Assembly: GCF_963677845.1 (NCBI RefSeq)
Contig: NZ_OY782498.1
Span: forward strand, 2,673,518-2,737,517
Source of the DNA: an uncultured Pseudodesulfovibrio sp.
Lineage (GTDB): Bacteria > Desulfobacterota > Desulfovibrionia > Desulfovibrionales > Desulfovibrionaceae
Length of the DNA: 64,000 bases
Direction: 5' to 3'
The notes below the pieces were generated by a model. That model saw only the letters and a list, made by a program, of their open reading frames with translations, did not search any database and was not told the origin of the DNA. Positions within the stretch are counted from its first letter, which is position 1; every line of letters starts with the position of its first letter. This document shows, one piece after another, positions 54,821 through 64,000 of this stretch. The position numbers and the translations under genes are program-made.

Positions 54821-56202
54821 TCTTCGTCAGCTTTTTCTTTCGGCGTACGGTTCTTGCCGGGGACAATATTCCGAATTGTCCGAGCGGTCTTCTCAACAGA
54901 TCTGCCGGCCGAACGAATAAAATTCTTGGCCTTATCCGCTGCTGCGTCAACCTTTTCCACGGCAGGAGCAAACTCGCGCGTAACTCTTTGCGTAGATTGC
55001 TCGACCTTATGGATTGATCGCTTTACACCGTTAGCGGCCTTATCCACCACTTTCTCGGCGCTACGGGCAACAGACTTGGCTCCGTCTCCGACCGACCGGG
55101 CAGAGCCTTTGACACCATCACCCACGGCCTTCGCAGATCCCTTCACGCCTTGTTTTACGGCTCTGGCCGACCCCTTCACACCACGCCCGACAGACTTCGC
55201 GGAGTTGGAAACGCCACGCCCCACGGATTTGGCTCCCGACCCGACCGCTCCGGCTGTGCCCGTCACAGACGAGCCCATGGTTTTGACCGCTTTCTTCGCA
55301 CCTTTCTTTACGGCGCCAGTCGATCCCTTAATTAAAAGCTTGGTCACCTGAGTCACGGTTTCACTGCTGATGGACATAAACATTTTAGCGGCCTCAAGGG
55401 TCGCAGACCGACGCATAAGGCCTTTGGAATCCAAATCCAGGCTCATGTAATTCCGAGCGACGATACCGCACCGCATGGCGAGAAGCGCATTGGTGGAACC
55501 GCTCAAAATCGACGTGGTCACGGTCCCGGCAATGGCCTCGGCACCGGGCATGGCCCCCACCGCTGAACTGGCAATCATCGGTCCCATCAATTCATGGATA
55601 TATTCTTCGATGCCAAATTCTTCGATGCTCCCGGCCAGAAAAGAAGTCGCCGCGATATTGGCGTAAAGATTGATAAGCTCCCGATAATGCGGACGTTGAT
55701 TGTACAGCTTGGATATCCGCCACGCCAGACGCGAGATGAGGAACAGAACCACCAGAGAATCAAGCCGCCCGTTTTGAGAAACAGCCGTGCCAACAAACAC
55801 ACGCTTGGCCGTGCTTCGAATTTCTTGATCCGCCCGGTCTCGCAACACAGCAAGCCCGGTTTCCAAATCTGATTCGTCAGCTACACGAACATCGGCATTT
55901 TTCAGAATACGATTTTTCCCAAGTCGTTTCACGAGCGCCTGCCGAAACTTCACCATTTCTTCAGGCGAAGGTTCGGCATGAACCATCATGGGCCTCGGCC
56001 TCAACAAGGCAGTCGCTACCAGCCAACCGAATGAAACAACAACGATCAACAAAAGTCCCCAGAACACCCACGGGGTTGCAGCCACGTTGATGCGCCCGGC
56101 AAAATCGGACAGCCCGACGATACAATCATATATGAAGGCGAAAAACGCCCCTATGACAATGACTCCAATTAGGGTCAAAAAATTCTTCATCTGTTTGGAC
56201 AT
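54817..56202 (-). CDS. DUF697-type membrane protein with alanine/lysine-rich repeat tail
   Basis: 461 residues from the ATG at 56202 (GGAGG upstream). Two membrane helices near the N terminus (about 8-28 and 43-64), then a DUF697-like helical region (about 100-275: RVFVGTAVSQNGRLDSLVVLFLISRLAWRISK, NIAATSFLAGSIEEFGIEEYIHEL). From about residue 300 it becomes a repeat of KSVGRGVKGSA-type 11-residue units, predicted amphipathic like LEA or apolipoprotein helices. Function is unknown; the tail could lie on a membrane surface. Confidence 0.78.
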   Translation of the reverse strand: MSKQMKNFLTLIGVIVIGAFFAFIYDCIVGLSDFAGRINVAATPWVFWGLLLIVVVSFGWLVATALLRPRPMMVHAEPSPEEMVKFRQALVKRLGKNRILKNADVRVADESDLETGLAVLRDRADQEIRSTAKRVFVGTAVSQNGRLDSLVVLFLISRLAWRISKLYNQRPHYRELINLYANIAATSFLAGSIEEFGIEEYIHELMGPMIASSAVGAMPGAEAIAGTVTTSILSGSTNALLAMRCGIVARNYMSLDLDSKGLMRRSATLEAAKMFMSISSETVTQVTKLLIKGSTGAVKKGAKKAVKTMGSSVTGTAGAVGSGAKSVGRGVSNSAKSVGRGVKGSARAVKQGVKGSAKAVGDGVKGSARSVGDGAKSVARSAEKVVDKAANGVKRSIHKVEQSTQRVTREFAPAVEKVDAAADKAKNFIRSAGRSVEKTARTIRNIVPGKNRTPKEKADED

Positions 56203-56323
56203 GCATTCCTCCACGAACAAGATAAGGCCATGCCTTCAAATGGCAAAGCAAGAACTTGTCCGATACATTTCAAAACCCTGTAAGCAAAACACCCCGGCTG
56301 TTCAAGAATGTGCAATAAAAACA

Positions 56324-56373
56324 CAAAAAAAGGTCAAACCCTCGACATACTCGCCGTACGCAAGGGCTTGACC
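56324..56373 (-). terminator. Terminator of the 56400 gene
   Basis: On the minus strand GGTCAAGCCCTTG (56373-56361) pairs with CGAGGGTTTGACC (56344-56332) with wobble pairs, then seven T. Confidence 0.8.
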
Positions 56374-56399
56374 GTTATGAAACAATGCAGTGAACGTTT

Positions 56400-56855
56400 T
56401 TACTCTTCGGGAGTCAGCGGCTTATAATACATACCAATCTTGATGCGGTCAGTGGAGTACTGGCTCTTGAGCTTGATCTTGAGCTCTTCATTTTCCCAAC
56501 GGTAAACATCCCAATTGTCGATTTTTTTATGATCTGGAACACCATAGGAGTCCATAAGCGTGGTAACCACTTTCTTGACGTCTTTGGCTTTGTCGATCTC
56601 AATCAATGCCGTATAGAGCTTACCACCTAAAAATCCATAGGTGACCTCCCCCTGCTCCACTTCAAAAATACCACACGGGTCCACCTTGGTGACAGAATAA
56701 TACTTCACACCGTCCACGGTGTGGGAAAAAGTAATCTGTTCCACAGTAGAAATGGGTTTTCCCCAGGGAATGGCATTACACTCATCCGCAGCATATGCGG
56801 ATACAGAGAATGCTACGGCCAGCAGGGCAGTGAAAACAAATACGCGTATTTTCAA
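56400..56855 (-). CDS. Exported hypothetical protein
   Basis: 151 residues with a TTG start at 56855, chosen because AAGGAG lies seven bases upstream and the signal peptide (KIRVFVFTALLAVAF ending SAYAA) begins there. The mature protein (about 125 residues) has CNAIPWGKPISTVEQITF, VDPCGIFEV, TYGFLGGKLYTALIEI and a two-cysteine core. I do not recognise the family. It is monocistronic with its own terminator. Confidence 0.68.
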   Translation of the reverse strand: MKIRVFVFTALLAVAFSVSAYAADECNAIPWGKPISTVEQITFSHTVDGVKYYSVTKVDPCGIFEVEQGEVTYGFLGGKLYTALIEIDKAKDVKKVVTTLMDSYGVPDHKKIDNWDVYRWENEELKIKLKSQYSTDRIKIGMYYKPLTPEE

Positions 56856-56920
56856 ACCAGTCTCCTTGGTCTTTGGTTCATTCCATGACAGGGCCATACT
56901 CACGGAGAGCACAATCCGTG

Positions 56921-57154
56921 TCAACTGTTGGTTTTCGTTCCCTTATAGGTAAACGCCTTTTTATCCATGGTATAATACGACCCGCGATCAATACCCACAG
57001 CTTTTCCGCAAGGACAAAACACCTTGCCGTCCCGTTCTTCCATATTCCACACCTTTTTGATGCGATCCTTGTGGCAACGGTGCACTTCTCCTTGGCCGAT
57101 CTTATAATACTTCCAGAGTTTGCGACGACAGGCTGAACATTTGAGTGTGAGCAT
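56921..57154 (-). CDS. Small zinc-ribbon-like protein
   Basis: 77 residues from the ATG at 57154. Cysteine pairs LKCSACRRKLWKYYKIG and, further on, VFCPCGKAVG suggest a zinc ribbon. A longer frame upstream is not supported by a ribosome site. Function unknown; short proteins of this kind occur in sulfate reducers. Confidence 0.62.
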   Translation of the reverse strand: MLTLKCSACRRKLWKYYKIGQGEVHRCHKDRIKKVWNMEERDGKVFCPCGKAVGIDRGSYYTMDKKAFTYKGTKTNS

Positions 57155-57210
57155 GTCCAAATGATAGCGCACTGAAAGACAACCGTAAACGCCTTGTCTC
57201 CAGATCACAG

Positions 57211-57242
57211 AAAAAGGCCATGCAGACTCACTGCATGGCCTT
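57211..57242 (-). terminator. Terminator of the mod operon
   Basis: Perfect arms GGCCATGCAG (minus, 57240-57231) and CTGCATGGCC (57225-57216) with a 5-base loop, then five T. It lies about 30 bases after the trmO-like stop. Confidence 0.88.
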
Positions 57243-57270
57243 GATAAAACATTTTTCAACGCAACCGGGC

Positions 57271-57765
57271 TTACTCGGATTTTGCCACAAAACGATGATC
57301 CGATCGCAATGTCTCGGCCTTATCCGCATTTTGATCCAACCAACCAAAACGATCTGCCGGAGCAACGTCGAACTTGGCAACATAGGGTTTGATATCCAGA
57401 AGAGGCGTTCCATCGAGAACATCAATACCACGAATTCGCAGGATATTACCTTCAATGGACTCCAACCGGACCACGGACATGCCGATCATGTTTGGTCGTC
57501 GAGGGGCCCGCGTGGAGAATAATCCGCGTGGTACTGTGTCCATGAACGGCGTAACCTTGAGCTTGAAGTCGCTGTTCTTGTGCAGGTGATACAATAGATG
57601 GATATGAGAGAATCCATCCAAGTCCTCCAACCCTTCCACGAACTCTTCATTCAACCGAATTTCACCGACCACATCTTTGGCCCCGGTGGGCTGGATAGGC
57701 ATATCGTCCAAGGACGTAAACGGTGTATGAATCACACCAATAGGAGTAAAAACGACGCTATTCAT
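57271..57765 (-). CDS. TrmO/TsaA-family SAM-dependent methyltransferase
   Basis: 164 residues from the ATG at 57765 (GGAGAG upstream). Blocks of the TsaA beta-barrel family: PIGVIHTPFTSLDDMPIQPTGA, LEDLDGFSHIHLLYHLHK, RGLFSTRAPRRPNMIGMS and ILRIRGIDVLDGTPLLDIKPY. TrmO methylates t6A37 of certain tRNAs. It ends the mod operon, 20 bases after modC, an association seen in other anaerobes; relevance to metal uptake is unclear. Confidence 0.87.
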   Translation of the reverse strand: MNSVVFTPIGVIHTPFTSLDDMPIQPTGAKDVVGEIRLNEEFVEGLEDLDGFSHIHLLYHLHKNSDFKLKVTPFMDTVPRGLFSTRAPRRPNMIGMSVVRLESIEGNILRIRGIDVLDGTPLLDIKPYVAKFDVAPADRFGWLDQNADKAETLRSDHRFVAKSE

Positions 57766-57785
57766 ATGAGGCTCTCCGCTGTGTT

Positions 57786-58847
57786 TCAGGCAAGTGTTAC
57801 GTTTGCTGCCTTGACGCCAAGGCACATGGTGTCATCCCGGTGAATATCCAACTCCTGAAATGCGCTGGCAGTAATGACTGCTGGAATGCGCACACCCTGC
57901 GACCGGAACGACAAGTGATACAGGATGCCTTCCTGATAATAGTCTTCAAGCGTCGCGTCCACAAGGTTCTGAATAGATGTCTTTTGCGGTCGATCACGGA
58001 AAACCATTACATTTTCAGGCCGCAGAAACACACGGACATTGTCACCGCTCTGGGCAGACTCAATAGAATTCAAGACCAAACCACCGACGTCAACCTGACA
58101 CTGGCCGTTAGCTCCGGGCTGAACTGTCCCTTCAAAAACACTCGCCCCCACAAAATCAGCGACAAACCGATTGCTCGGCCTATTGAACACATCATGCGTG
58201 GTGGCATGCTGTTCCAATCGCCCATTTCGCATGATGGCAACCTTATCAGCCAGCGCCCAGACGTCATCCATATCATGAGTAATATGCAGAACGGTAATAT
58301 CACGCTCACGCATAATCCGACGTAAAAGAGCGCGCGTGGTGTGTCGAGTTTGCGGATCCAGAGCCGAAAGGGGTTCATCCATAAGCAAAAGACGAGGTTC
58401 GACCACCAAAGCACGAGCCAAAGCTGCGCGTTGCTGCTCCCCGCCAGATAATGTTGTGGGTTTGCGATGCAATACATGGGTGATGTTCAGGGCTTCGGCC
58501 ATCTCCATGATCTTCGCCTTTCGGCTCACCTTGTCTCGATCAACTTTTTTCAGACCATACTCAATATTTTGAAACACGTTCTTGTGAGGCAGGAGAGCAT
58601 AGTCCTGATATACGATGCCAATACGCCGTTTTTCCGGCGGGTCATCCGTGATATCGCGCCCTTCCAGAAACACCCGACCTTTGGACGGTTTGTAAAACCC
58701 GATAATACACTCGAGCAAAATAGTCTTTCCGGAGCCGGTCGGTCCCATGACGGTCAGATATTCGCCACGTTCAAATTCCAGAGACACACCTTTGAGCGAG
58801 AATTCTCCGAGATCGATATGCATGTCTTCAACGCGCAGGAAACTCAT
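57786..58847 (-). CDS. modC: Molybdate/tungstate ABC transporter ATP-binding protein
   Basis: 353 residues. Walker A GPTGSGKT (35-42), signature LSGGEQQR, Walker B LLLMDEPLSALD and HITHDM. The C-terminal third carries a TOBE-like region (GASVFEGTVQPG, VFLRPENVMVF and TLEDYYQEGILYHL) that can bind oxyanion. It overlaps modB by four bases (ATGA). Molybdate versus tungstate is not decided. Confidence 0.92.
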   Translation of the reverse strand: MSFLRVEDMHIDLGEFSLKGVSLEFERGEYLTVMGPTGSGKTILLECIIGFYKPSKGRVFLEGRDITDDPPEKRRIGIVYQDYALLPHKNVFQNIEYGLKKVDRDKVSRKAKIMEMAEALNITHVLHRKPTTLSGGEQQRAALARALVVEPRLLLMDEPLSALDPQTRHTTRALLRRIMRERDITVLHITHDMDDVWALADKVAIMRNGRLEQHATTHDVFNRPSNRFVADFVGASVFEGTVQPGANGQCQVDVGGLVLNSIESAQSGDNVRVFLRPENVMVFRDRPQKTSIQNLVDATLEDYYQEGILYHLSFRSQGVRIPAVITASAFQELDIHRDDTMCLGVKAANVTLA

Positions 58848-59626
58848 AATTTCGCCTCCGTTTTTTCAAAAATGAAAATGGCGATGAAGGACACACCTAT
58901 CAGTAGGATTCCACTGGTCAAGGCCATGCCCATGTTGCCGTAAGAGATGTTCAAATAGAGGGTAATGGGGAGAGTTTCTGTCCGCATGTACGAACCACCC
59001 GCCAGAATCAACACAGTGCCGAACGTTCCGATACACCGGGCAAAGGCGATGACTGTTGAAGCGAGAATACCGCTCCCGGCCAAAGGAATCGAGACTCGAA
59101 GGAACGTCTCGAACTGCGTATAGCCGAGACTTCTGGATACGAATTCCATGCGAGGATTGATATAGTCAAACGTGGACTTCATGATCCGCACCGAATATGG
59201 CAGGGCCGTAAAAAACTGGGCCGCAACAATACCTTTCTTGGTAAAGACAAAATCCAACCCTACGGAACTCAAAGCCTTGCCAATAGGAGTCTTCCCAAAC
59301 AGCAAGAGCAGGCACAAGCCGAGAACCAATTCTGGGAAGGCCACAGGAAGATCAATAATTGTCTTCACCACGCCCTTACCCCAAAAATCCAGCCGGGAAA
59401 GAGTGTACCCAATAGGAAGCGCAAACAGCATGACCAACACCGTGGACACAAACCCCGTGACCAACGAAAGACGCAATGAAAGCTGCATCTCCTCACTCCA
59501 GATATTGGTCATAATATCTTCAAAGGTCGGCACAGTCAGCAGCGCTCCTATCGCGCACAGCAGAAAGAACGTAATGAAAAAGGAACTGAAAAGAAGCCCC
59601 GCTTTGAACGGCGTTACTTTGTGCAT
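58844..59626 (-). CDS. modB: Molybdate/tungstate ABC transporter permease
   Basis: 260 residues. About six membrane helices. The EAA loop docks ModC: RSLGYTQFETFLRVSIPLAGSGILASTVIAFARCIGTFGTVLILAG. The start overlaps the end of modA by 13 bases and the end overlaps modC by four, so translation of the operon is coupled. Confidence 0.93.
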   Translation of the reverse strand: MHKVTPFKAGLLFSSFFITFFLLCAIGALLTVPTFEDIMTNIWSEEMQLSLRLSLVTGFVSTVLVMLFALPIGYTLSRLDFWGKGVVKTIIDLPVAFPELVLGLCLLLLFGKTPIGKALSSVGLDFVFTKKGIVAAQFFTALPYSVRIMKSTFDYINPRMEFVSRSLGYTQFETFLRVSIPLAGSGILASTVIAFARCIGTFGTVLILAGGSYMRTETLPITLYLNISYGNMGMALTSGILLIGVSFIAIFIFEKTEAKL

Positions 59627-60393
59627 GCTTCAAAGCCCCACTTCTCCCAAACAACAAGCCCTTCGGCAGAGGCTATATAATCATTGAGTTCAAGAGCCAG
59701 GGGATTATCTTTTGCAGAAACATGGACGGCGGTCGGAATTGTCTTGATCATATTGCGTTTGTCATCAATACGCACAACCTGCACCTTGCCCTTGCCCTCG
59801 GCCCATGTGGTAACATCAAGCCAGTTAATGGCGGCATCAGCCTGTTCCAGAGCAGTATAAATAAGAAGCTGGTTACAGGTAGGGGCGTACACAACCACGT
59901 TCGGTGTCACTTGCTCCCACATCCCGGCCTTGCTCAACATCTTCTTGGACACTTTGCCAATAGCGGCAGCCTTGGGGTCTCCCAAAGCGACCTTGACGCC
60001 CGGACGGGCCAGATCATCCAAAGTCTGAATATTCGCAGGATTGCCACCCGGCACGACCATAACAGGCACATGCTTGACGATGGGCTTCATGCTCGGCTCA
60101 TACACCCAGCCGTTTTTGATGGCATCGCGTGTGTATTTCTCGGCACCGGGAATAAAGACATCACATGTTTGTCCCACGCCAAGCATTCCAAAAATTTCAC
60201 CGGAACTGCCATAATGCACATCGATATGTACATCGTGCGATTTCTCGAAGTTCTGACGAAGCTCTTCCATCGGCTTCATCAACCCGGCTCCGGCAAAAAT
60301 ACGCAAATCATCGGCATATGCATTGGTAAACATGCCGGTAACGGCAAGGCACAAGAAAAAGACAAAAGTCATGGGCAAAAAACGGCGAGACAT
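59614..60393 (-). CDS. modA: Molybdate/tungstate-binding periplasmic protein
   Basis: 259 residues from the ATG at 60393, with GGAG seven bases upstream; a GTG start at 60399 is less likely. Signal peptide to YADD (about 28). ModA features: LRIFAGAGLMKPMEELRQNF, VHYGSSGEIFGMLGVGQTCDVFIPG, VMVVPGGNPANIQTLDDL, VALGDPKAAAIGK and AINWLDVTTWAEG. It binds the oxyanion tetrahedrally in the periplasm. The upstream region carries a candidate ModE-type operator at 60540-60561. Confidence 0.93.
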   Translation of the reverse strand: MSRRFLPMTFVFFLCLAVTGMFTNAYADDLRIFAGAGLMKPMEELRQNFEKSHDVHIDVHYGSSGEIFGMLGVGQTCDVFIPGAEKYTRDAIKNGWVYEPSMKPIVKHVPVMVVPGGNPANIQTLDDLARPGVKVALGDPKAAAIGKVSKKMLSKAGMWEQVTPNVVVYAPTCNQLLIYTALEQADAAINWLDVTTWAEGKGKVQVVRIDDKRNMIKTIPTAVHVSAKDNPLALELNDYIASAEGLVVWEKWGFEACTK

Positions 60394-60738
60394 GACCACA
60401 CTCCAGAAAAGTTACAGATACAGTAGTTCGGCTCCATTCCGCCATGAAACAGACCAATAAGACCGCCGTACCGACTTCCCTCAAATTCGACCTCGGCCCA
60501 GACTACGGACTACGCAAAAGTACACAGACCTGCGCGCTTAATATGTTACGAAGAACATAATGCATCCCTTCATAATGAGCAAGAATTTCAGCCCTACACA
60601 GGAGAATGACACGAACCTCAAAGGTATGGATTAGCAAAAGAAAAAAATGAGGAAGGAAGTATAGGCTATAGCGACTCTGAACGTTTTTGCATAATAGCAC
60701 CAACCCCATTTATGATTGAACTATCTCATCTTTCATTT
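60394..60738. other. modA promoter region
   Basis: About 345 bases between modA and otsA (both minus). The only strong element is the palindrome at 60540-60561, about 147 bases upstream of modA. No gene seen. Confidence 0.5.
60540..60561. promoter_or_regulatory. Palindromic operator candidate upstream of modA
   Basis: ATATGTT (60541-60547), six bases, AACATAA (60554-60560). Compared with the site at 23045-23066, 16 of 22 positions agree and the spacer length is identical. A ModE-type regulator is the obvious candidate. Confidence 0.55.
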
Positions 60739-62211
60739 CTACACCTGTTCAAAATGCACGGTCTCCACTTCAGGAAAATCGCCTAAAGTTTTAGCGATGC
60801 CCGCCTGAAGGAAGGAATCCACCCACCAGAAAATGTTGTTTTTACGAACCTGCTCACGCAATTTGGACATATGAAGGGAACGCTCTTCCTTACTCCAATG
60901 AAATGCCCTGTGTATTCCTTTGGCAATACCATCCATATCATAAGGATTAACCAGATAAGCATGTTTCTGAAGTTGAGCCGCTGCACCGGCAAACTCACTG
61001 AGGACGAGAACACCATCTTCCGAGGTGTTACAAGCACAATATTCTTTGGCTACCAGATTCATGCCATCGCGCAAAGGAGTGACAAGACCGATATCAGCGG
61101 CAGCGTAATAAGCCACCAATTCATCATGGGGCAAATTACGATAGTGATAATGGACAGGCACCCAACCGGGAAAAGAAAACTCACCATTGACCCGGCCCAC
61201 TAACTGTTCAATCTCAGTGCGCAAATCCTTGTACTCGTCAACTTCTTCACGACTTGGCACGGCAATCTGCACGAAATTCATTCGTCCCTTCAAATCAGGA
61301 TACCGCCGCAACAATGTCTGGATGGACCGGATTCGTTCAGGAATACCTTTCGTATAATCCAGCCGATCCACACCGAGAATAATCTTGCGATGACGCAACG
61401 CCTCTTTCAATTCAAACGCTTTTCGCGCTACATCCGGTCGCTTGGCCAAATCCGAGAACTGATTATAATCAATAGAAATAGGAAAAGCCCCAAGTCGGAA
61501 CTTCCGATTACCCGCATGCACTGTCACCACAGCACCACGTCCCTCGACCCTTGCATCAGGCATGAGTCTTTGCAAACACCCCACAAAATTCCGACGATCC
61601 TGAATAGTCTGAAATCCCACAAGGTCATAATCGATTAATGCCTGAATGAGTTTCCAACGCCACGGCAACTTCATGAAAATATCCGGCGTGGGAAAAGGAA
61701 TATGCAGGAAAAAACCGATATTCCGTTTCACCCCCATGCTCTTCAAGAAAAAAGCCTGATGCATGAGATGGTAGTCCTGAATCCAAATATAATCGTCCTG
61801 ATCAGACTTGCGGGCCACGACTTCGGCAAACTTGAAATTCACGTCCAGATACGCCCGCCAATACTTAGGGAAAAACCGACAGCGTGTCTGTAAATCATGG
61901 AACAAAGGCCAGATAATCTCGTTCGAAAAACCAAAATAGTACCCGTCAACCTCTTCCTTGGTCAAAGGGACGGTGCACAACTCATAGCCAGCTTCCTTTG
62001 AAAAATCAGCGAGTAAACCATCAACGTCAACATCCGGTTCAGATGCGCCGGACCAGCCTATCCAGACGCCGCCTCGATTTTTCAGCACCGGAGCCATGGC
62101 CGTGACCAACCCACCAGAACCGGGGTTGACCTTCCACTGACCATTTTCTTTTTTCAGCGCTGCGGGAAGGCGATTTGAGACCACCACAAGTTTCTGCATT
62201 CCGGATTCCAT
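60739..62211 (-). CDS. otsA: Trehalose-6-phosphate synthase (GT20)
   Basis: 490 residues from the ATG at 62211 (GGGAG upstream). GT20 motifs: [60 protein letters not shown] and [11 protein letters not shown]. It makes trehalose 6-phosphate from UDP- or ADP-glucose and glucose 6-phosphate for osmoprotection. No otsB phosphatase is adjacent, and a closely related function such as glucosylglycerol-phosphate synthase cannot be excluded. Confidence 0.9.
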   Translation of the reverse strand: MESGMQKLVVVSNRLPAALKKENGQWKVNPGSGGLVTAMAPVLKNRGGVWIGWSGASEPDVDVDGLLADFSKEAGYELCTVPLTKEEVDGYYFGFSNEIIWPLFHDLQTRCRFFPKYWRAYLDVNFKFAEVVARKSDQDDYIWIQDYHLMHQAFFLKSMGVKRNIGFFLHIPFPTPDIFMKLPWRWKLIQALIDYDLVGFQTIQDRRNFVGCLQRLMPDARVEGRGAVVTVHAGNRKFRLGAFPISIDYNQFSDLAKRPDVARKAFELKEALRHRKIILGVDRLDYTKGIPERIRSIQTLLRRYPDLKGRMNFVQIAVPSREEVDEYKDLRTEIEQLVGRVNGEFSFPGWVPVHYHYRNLPHDELVAYYAAADIGLVTPLRDGMNLVAKEYCACNTSEDGVLVLSEFAGAAAQLQKHAYLVNPYDMDGIAKGIHRAFHWSKEERSLHMSKLREQVRKNNIFWWVDSFLQAGIAKTLGDFPEVETVHFEQV

Positions 62212-62334
62212 CAATCATCTCCCAATTCAGGTATGAAGAATGGATTTTCTTCATTAATAGACTGTTACCGCTCTTTGATGGGGATTTCAACCTCACGAGT
62301 AAAACAGAACGGTAAAAATTATGGTCCCAAACAG

Positions 62335-62362
62335 TTGACAAGAGCGACCGCATACTTATCTT
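62335..62362 (+). promoter_or_regulatory. Sigma-70-type promoter upstream of groES
   Basis: -35 TTGACA (62335-62340), 16-base spacer, -10 TATCTT (62357-62362). The leader holds a CGCCGC/GCGGCG hairpin at 62382-62401. No CIRCE element (TTAGCACTC-type inverted repeat) is visible. Confidence 0.65.
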
Positions 62363-62426
62363 TTGCCGCAGTCGACATTATACGCCGCGCAGGGTTGCGG
62401 CGAATATACTATAAGGAGATAATTTC

Positions 62427-62687
62427 ATGGGTTTGAAACCATTGCATGATCGCGTCATCGTCAAGAGGAAGGAAGAAGAGGAAAGGACTGCCGGGGGCAT
62501 CTACATCCCGGACTCCGCCAAAGAGAAGCCGCAGAACGGCGTTATCATGGCAGCCGGTCCCGAGTGCAAGACCGTTCAGGACGGCGACATCATCCTGTTC
62601 GCCAAGTATGCGGGCAGCGAATTCTCCATGGACGGCGACGAGCTGATCATCATGAGAGAAGACGACATCCTCGGCGTCTTTGCATAA
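62427..62687 (+). CDS. groES: Co-chaperonin GroES, shortened
   Basis: 86 residues, about ten fewer than usual (95-97). KPLHDRVIVKRKEEE, the mobile loop ERTAGGIYIPDSAKEKP, and the C-terminal ILFAKYAGSEFSMDGDELIIMREDDILGVF are normal. The missing residues are in the middle: GVIMAAGPECKTVQDGD replaces the usual longer segment containing DGK...VKxGD. AAGGAG precedes the ATG. It caps the GroEL ring encoded next. Confidence 0.93.
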   Translation: MGLKPLHDRVIVKRKEEEERTAGGIYIPDSAKEKPQNGVIMAAGPECKTVQDGDIILFAKYAGSEFSMDGDELIIMREDDILGVFA

Positions 62688-62721
62688 ACTGTCCAACAAG
62701 GCTCGATTGCTTCGTTGCTTT

Positions 62722-62773
62722 AAAAGAATCAAATCCACGCGAAGGAAACTCCGCTTCGGTCCTTGATCCTTTT
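62722..62773 (+). other. Intercistronic stem-loop between groES and groEL
   Basis: AAAAGAATCAA (62722-62732) pairs with TTGATCCTTTT (62763-62773) with one mismatch; an inner CGAAG/CTTCG (62740-62744, 62754-62758) extends it. It could set the groES:groEL ratio by processing or partial termination. Confidence 0.55.
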
Positions 62774-62852
62774 CTGCCCCTCGCACTCGAACCTTTCTGC
62801 ACAGTTTCACGATGTTTTTTTGTAGTTAACAAACAAATTTCACAGGGAATAA

Positions 62853-64000
<1,148 letters not shown>

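Noticed and set aside
62215-62426. CIRCE heat-shock operator upstream of groES
   Set aside because: No TTAGCACTC/GAGTGCTAA inverted repeat is present.

Overview
The window reads as chromosomal DNA of a sulfate-reducing deltaproteobacterium of the Desulfovibrio/Pseudodesulfovibrio type. This is inferred from gene content: a periplasmic selenocysteine formate dehydrogenase (FdhAB) with FdhD/FdhE, an FmdE-MoeA fusion, a TorT-like sensor protein, bacteriohemerythrin, TRAP transport, and many HD-GYP/HDOD and 'HEINTPxQY' histidine kinases. No 16S gene is present, so the genus is not proven. About 57 protein genes and two tRNAs are called. Genes are dense except for 3845-5117, which holds a tandem pair of structured repeats.

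Layout. 1-950: torT-like gene, cut by the window edge. 1614-3844: glnHPQ amino-acid ABC transporter with a terminator hairpin between glnH and glnP. 3845-5117: non-coding, with two copies of an approximately 300-bp element that folds into the same nested hairpin. 5118-8748: acetyl-CoA synthetase and a Ser/Thr kinase fused to a DUF1566 domain (both minus). 8893-17237: housekeeping mix (SPOR lipoprotein, HU/IHF-like protein, HIT, NeuD-like acyltransferase, FabD, AroE, cyclophilin, CheD, metallophosphatase, AMIN/amidase_3). 17350-25173: minus-strand formate dehydrogenase operon in the order FmdE-MoeA, ModE-like HTH, FdhA (UGA=Sec), FdhB, FdhE, FdhD. 25627-32303: plus-strand signalling operon (LivJ-type lipoprotein, histidine kinase, three response regulators with HDOD, degenerate HD-GYP and intact HD-GYP outputs). 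32300-37397: hemerythrin plus PAS kinase, YjdM, DHH-CBS. 37619-39687: alpha/beta hydrolase plus MlaA. 40006-41931: A+T-rich KAP NTPase next to tRNA-Asp and tRNA-Val. 42330-48380: RNA methyltransferase, FG-GAP protein, DctPQM TRAP transporter. 48617-52559: YdbH-YnbE-YdbL and an RluA-family synthase. 52569-57154: lipoproteins (including BON and NlpC), a DUF697 protein and small proteins. 57271-60393: modABC plus TrmO-like (minus). 60739-62211: OtsA. 62427-64000: groES and the start of groEL.

Two distant parts appear linked. A 22-bp near-palindrome, ATATGTT-N6-AACATA(T/A), lies upstream of fdhA (23045-23066), next to the ModE-like gene. A very similar one with the same spacing lies upstream of modA (60540-60561). 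This suggests one ModE-type regulator couples molybdate/tungstate uptake to the Mo/W formate dehydrogenase. The other items most worth follow-up are the tandem structured element, the KAP NTPase carrying an EF-hand-like loop, the sensor-lipoprotein/HD-GYP operon, the FdhD without its CxxC, and a short GroES.
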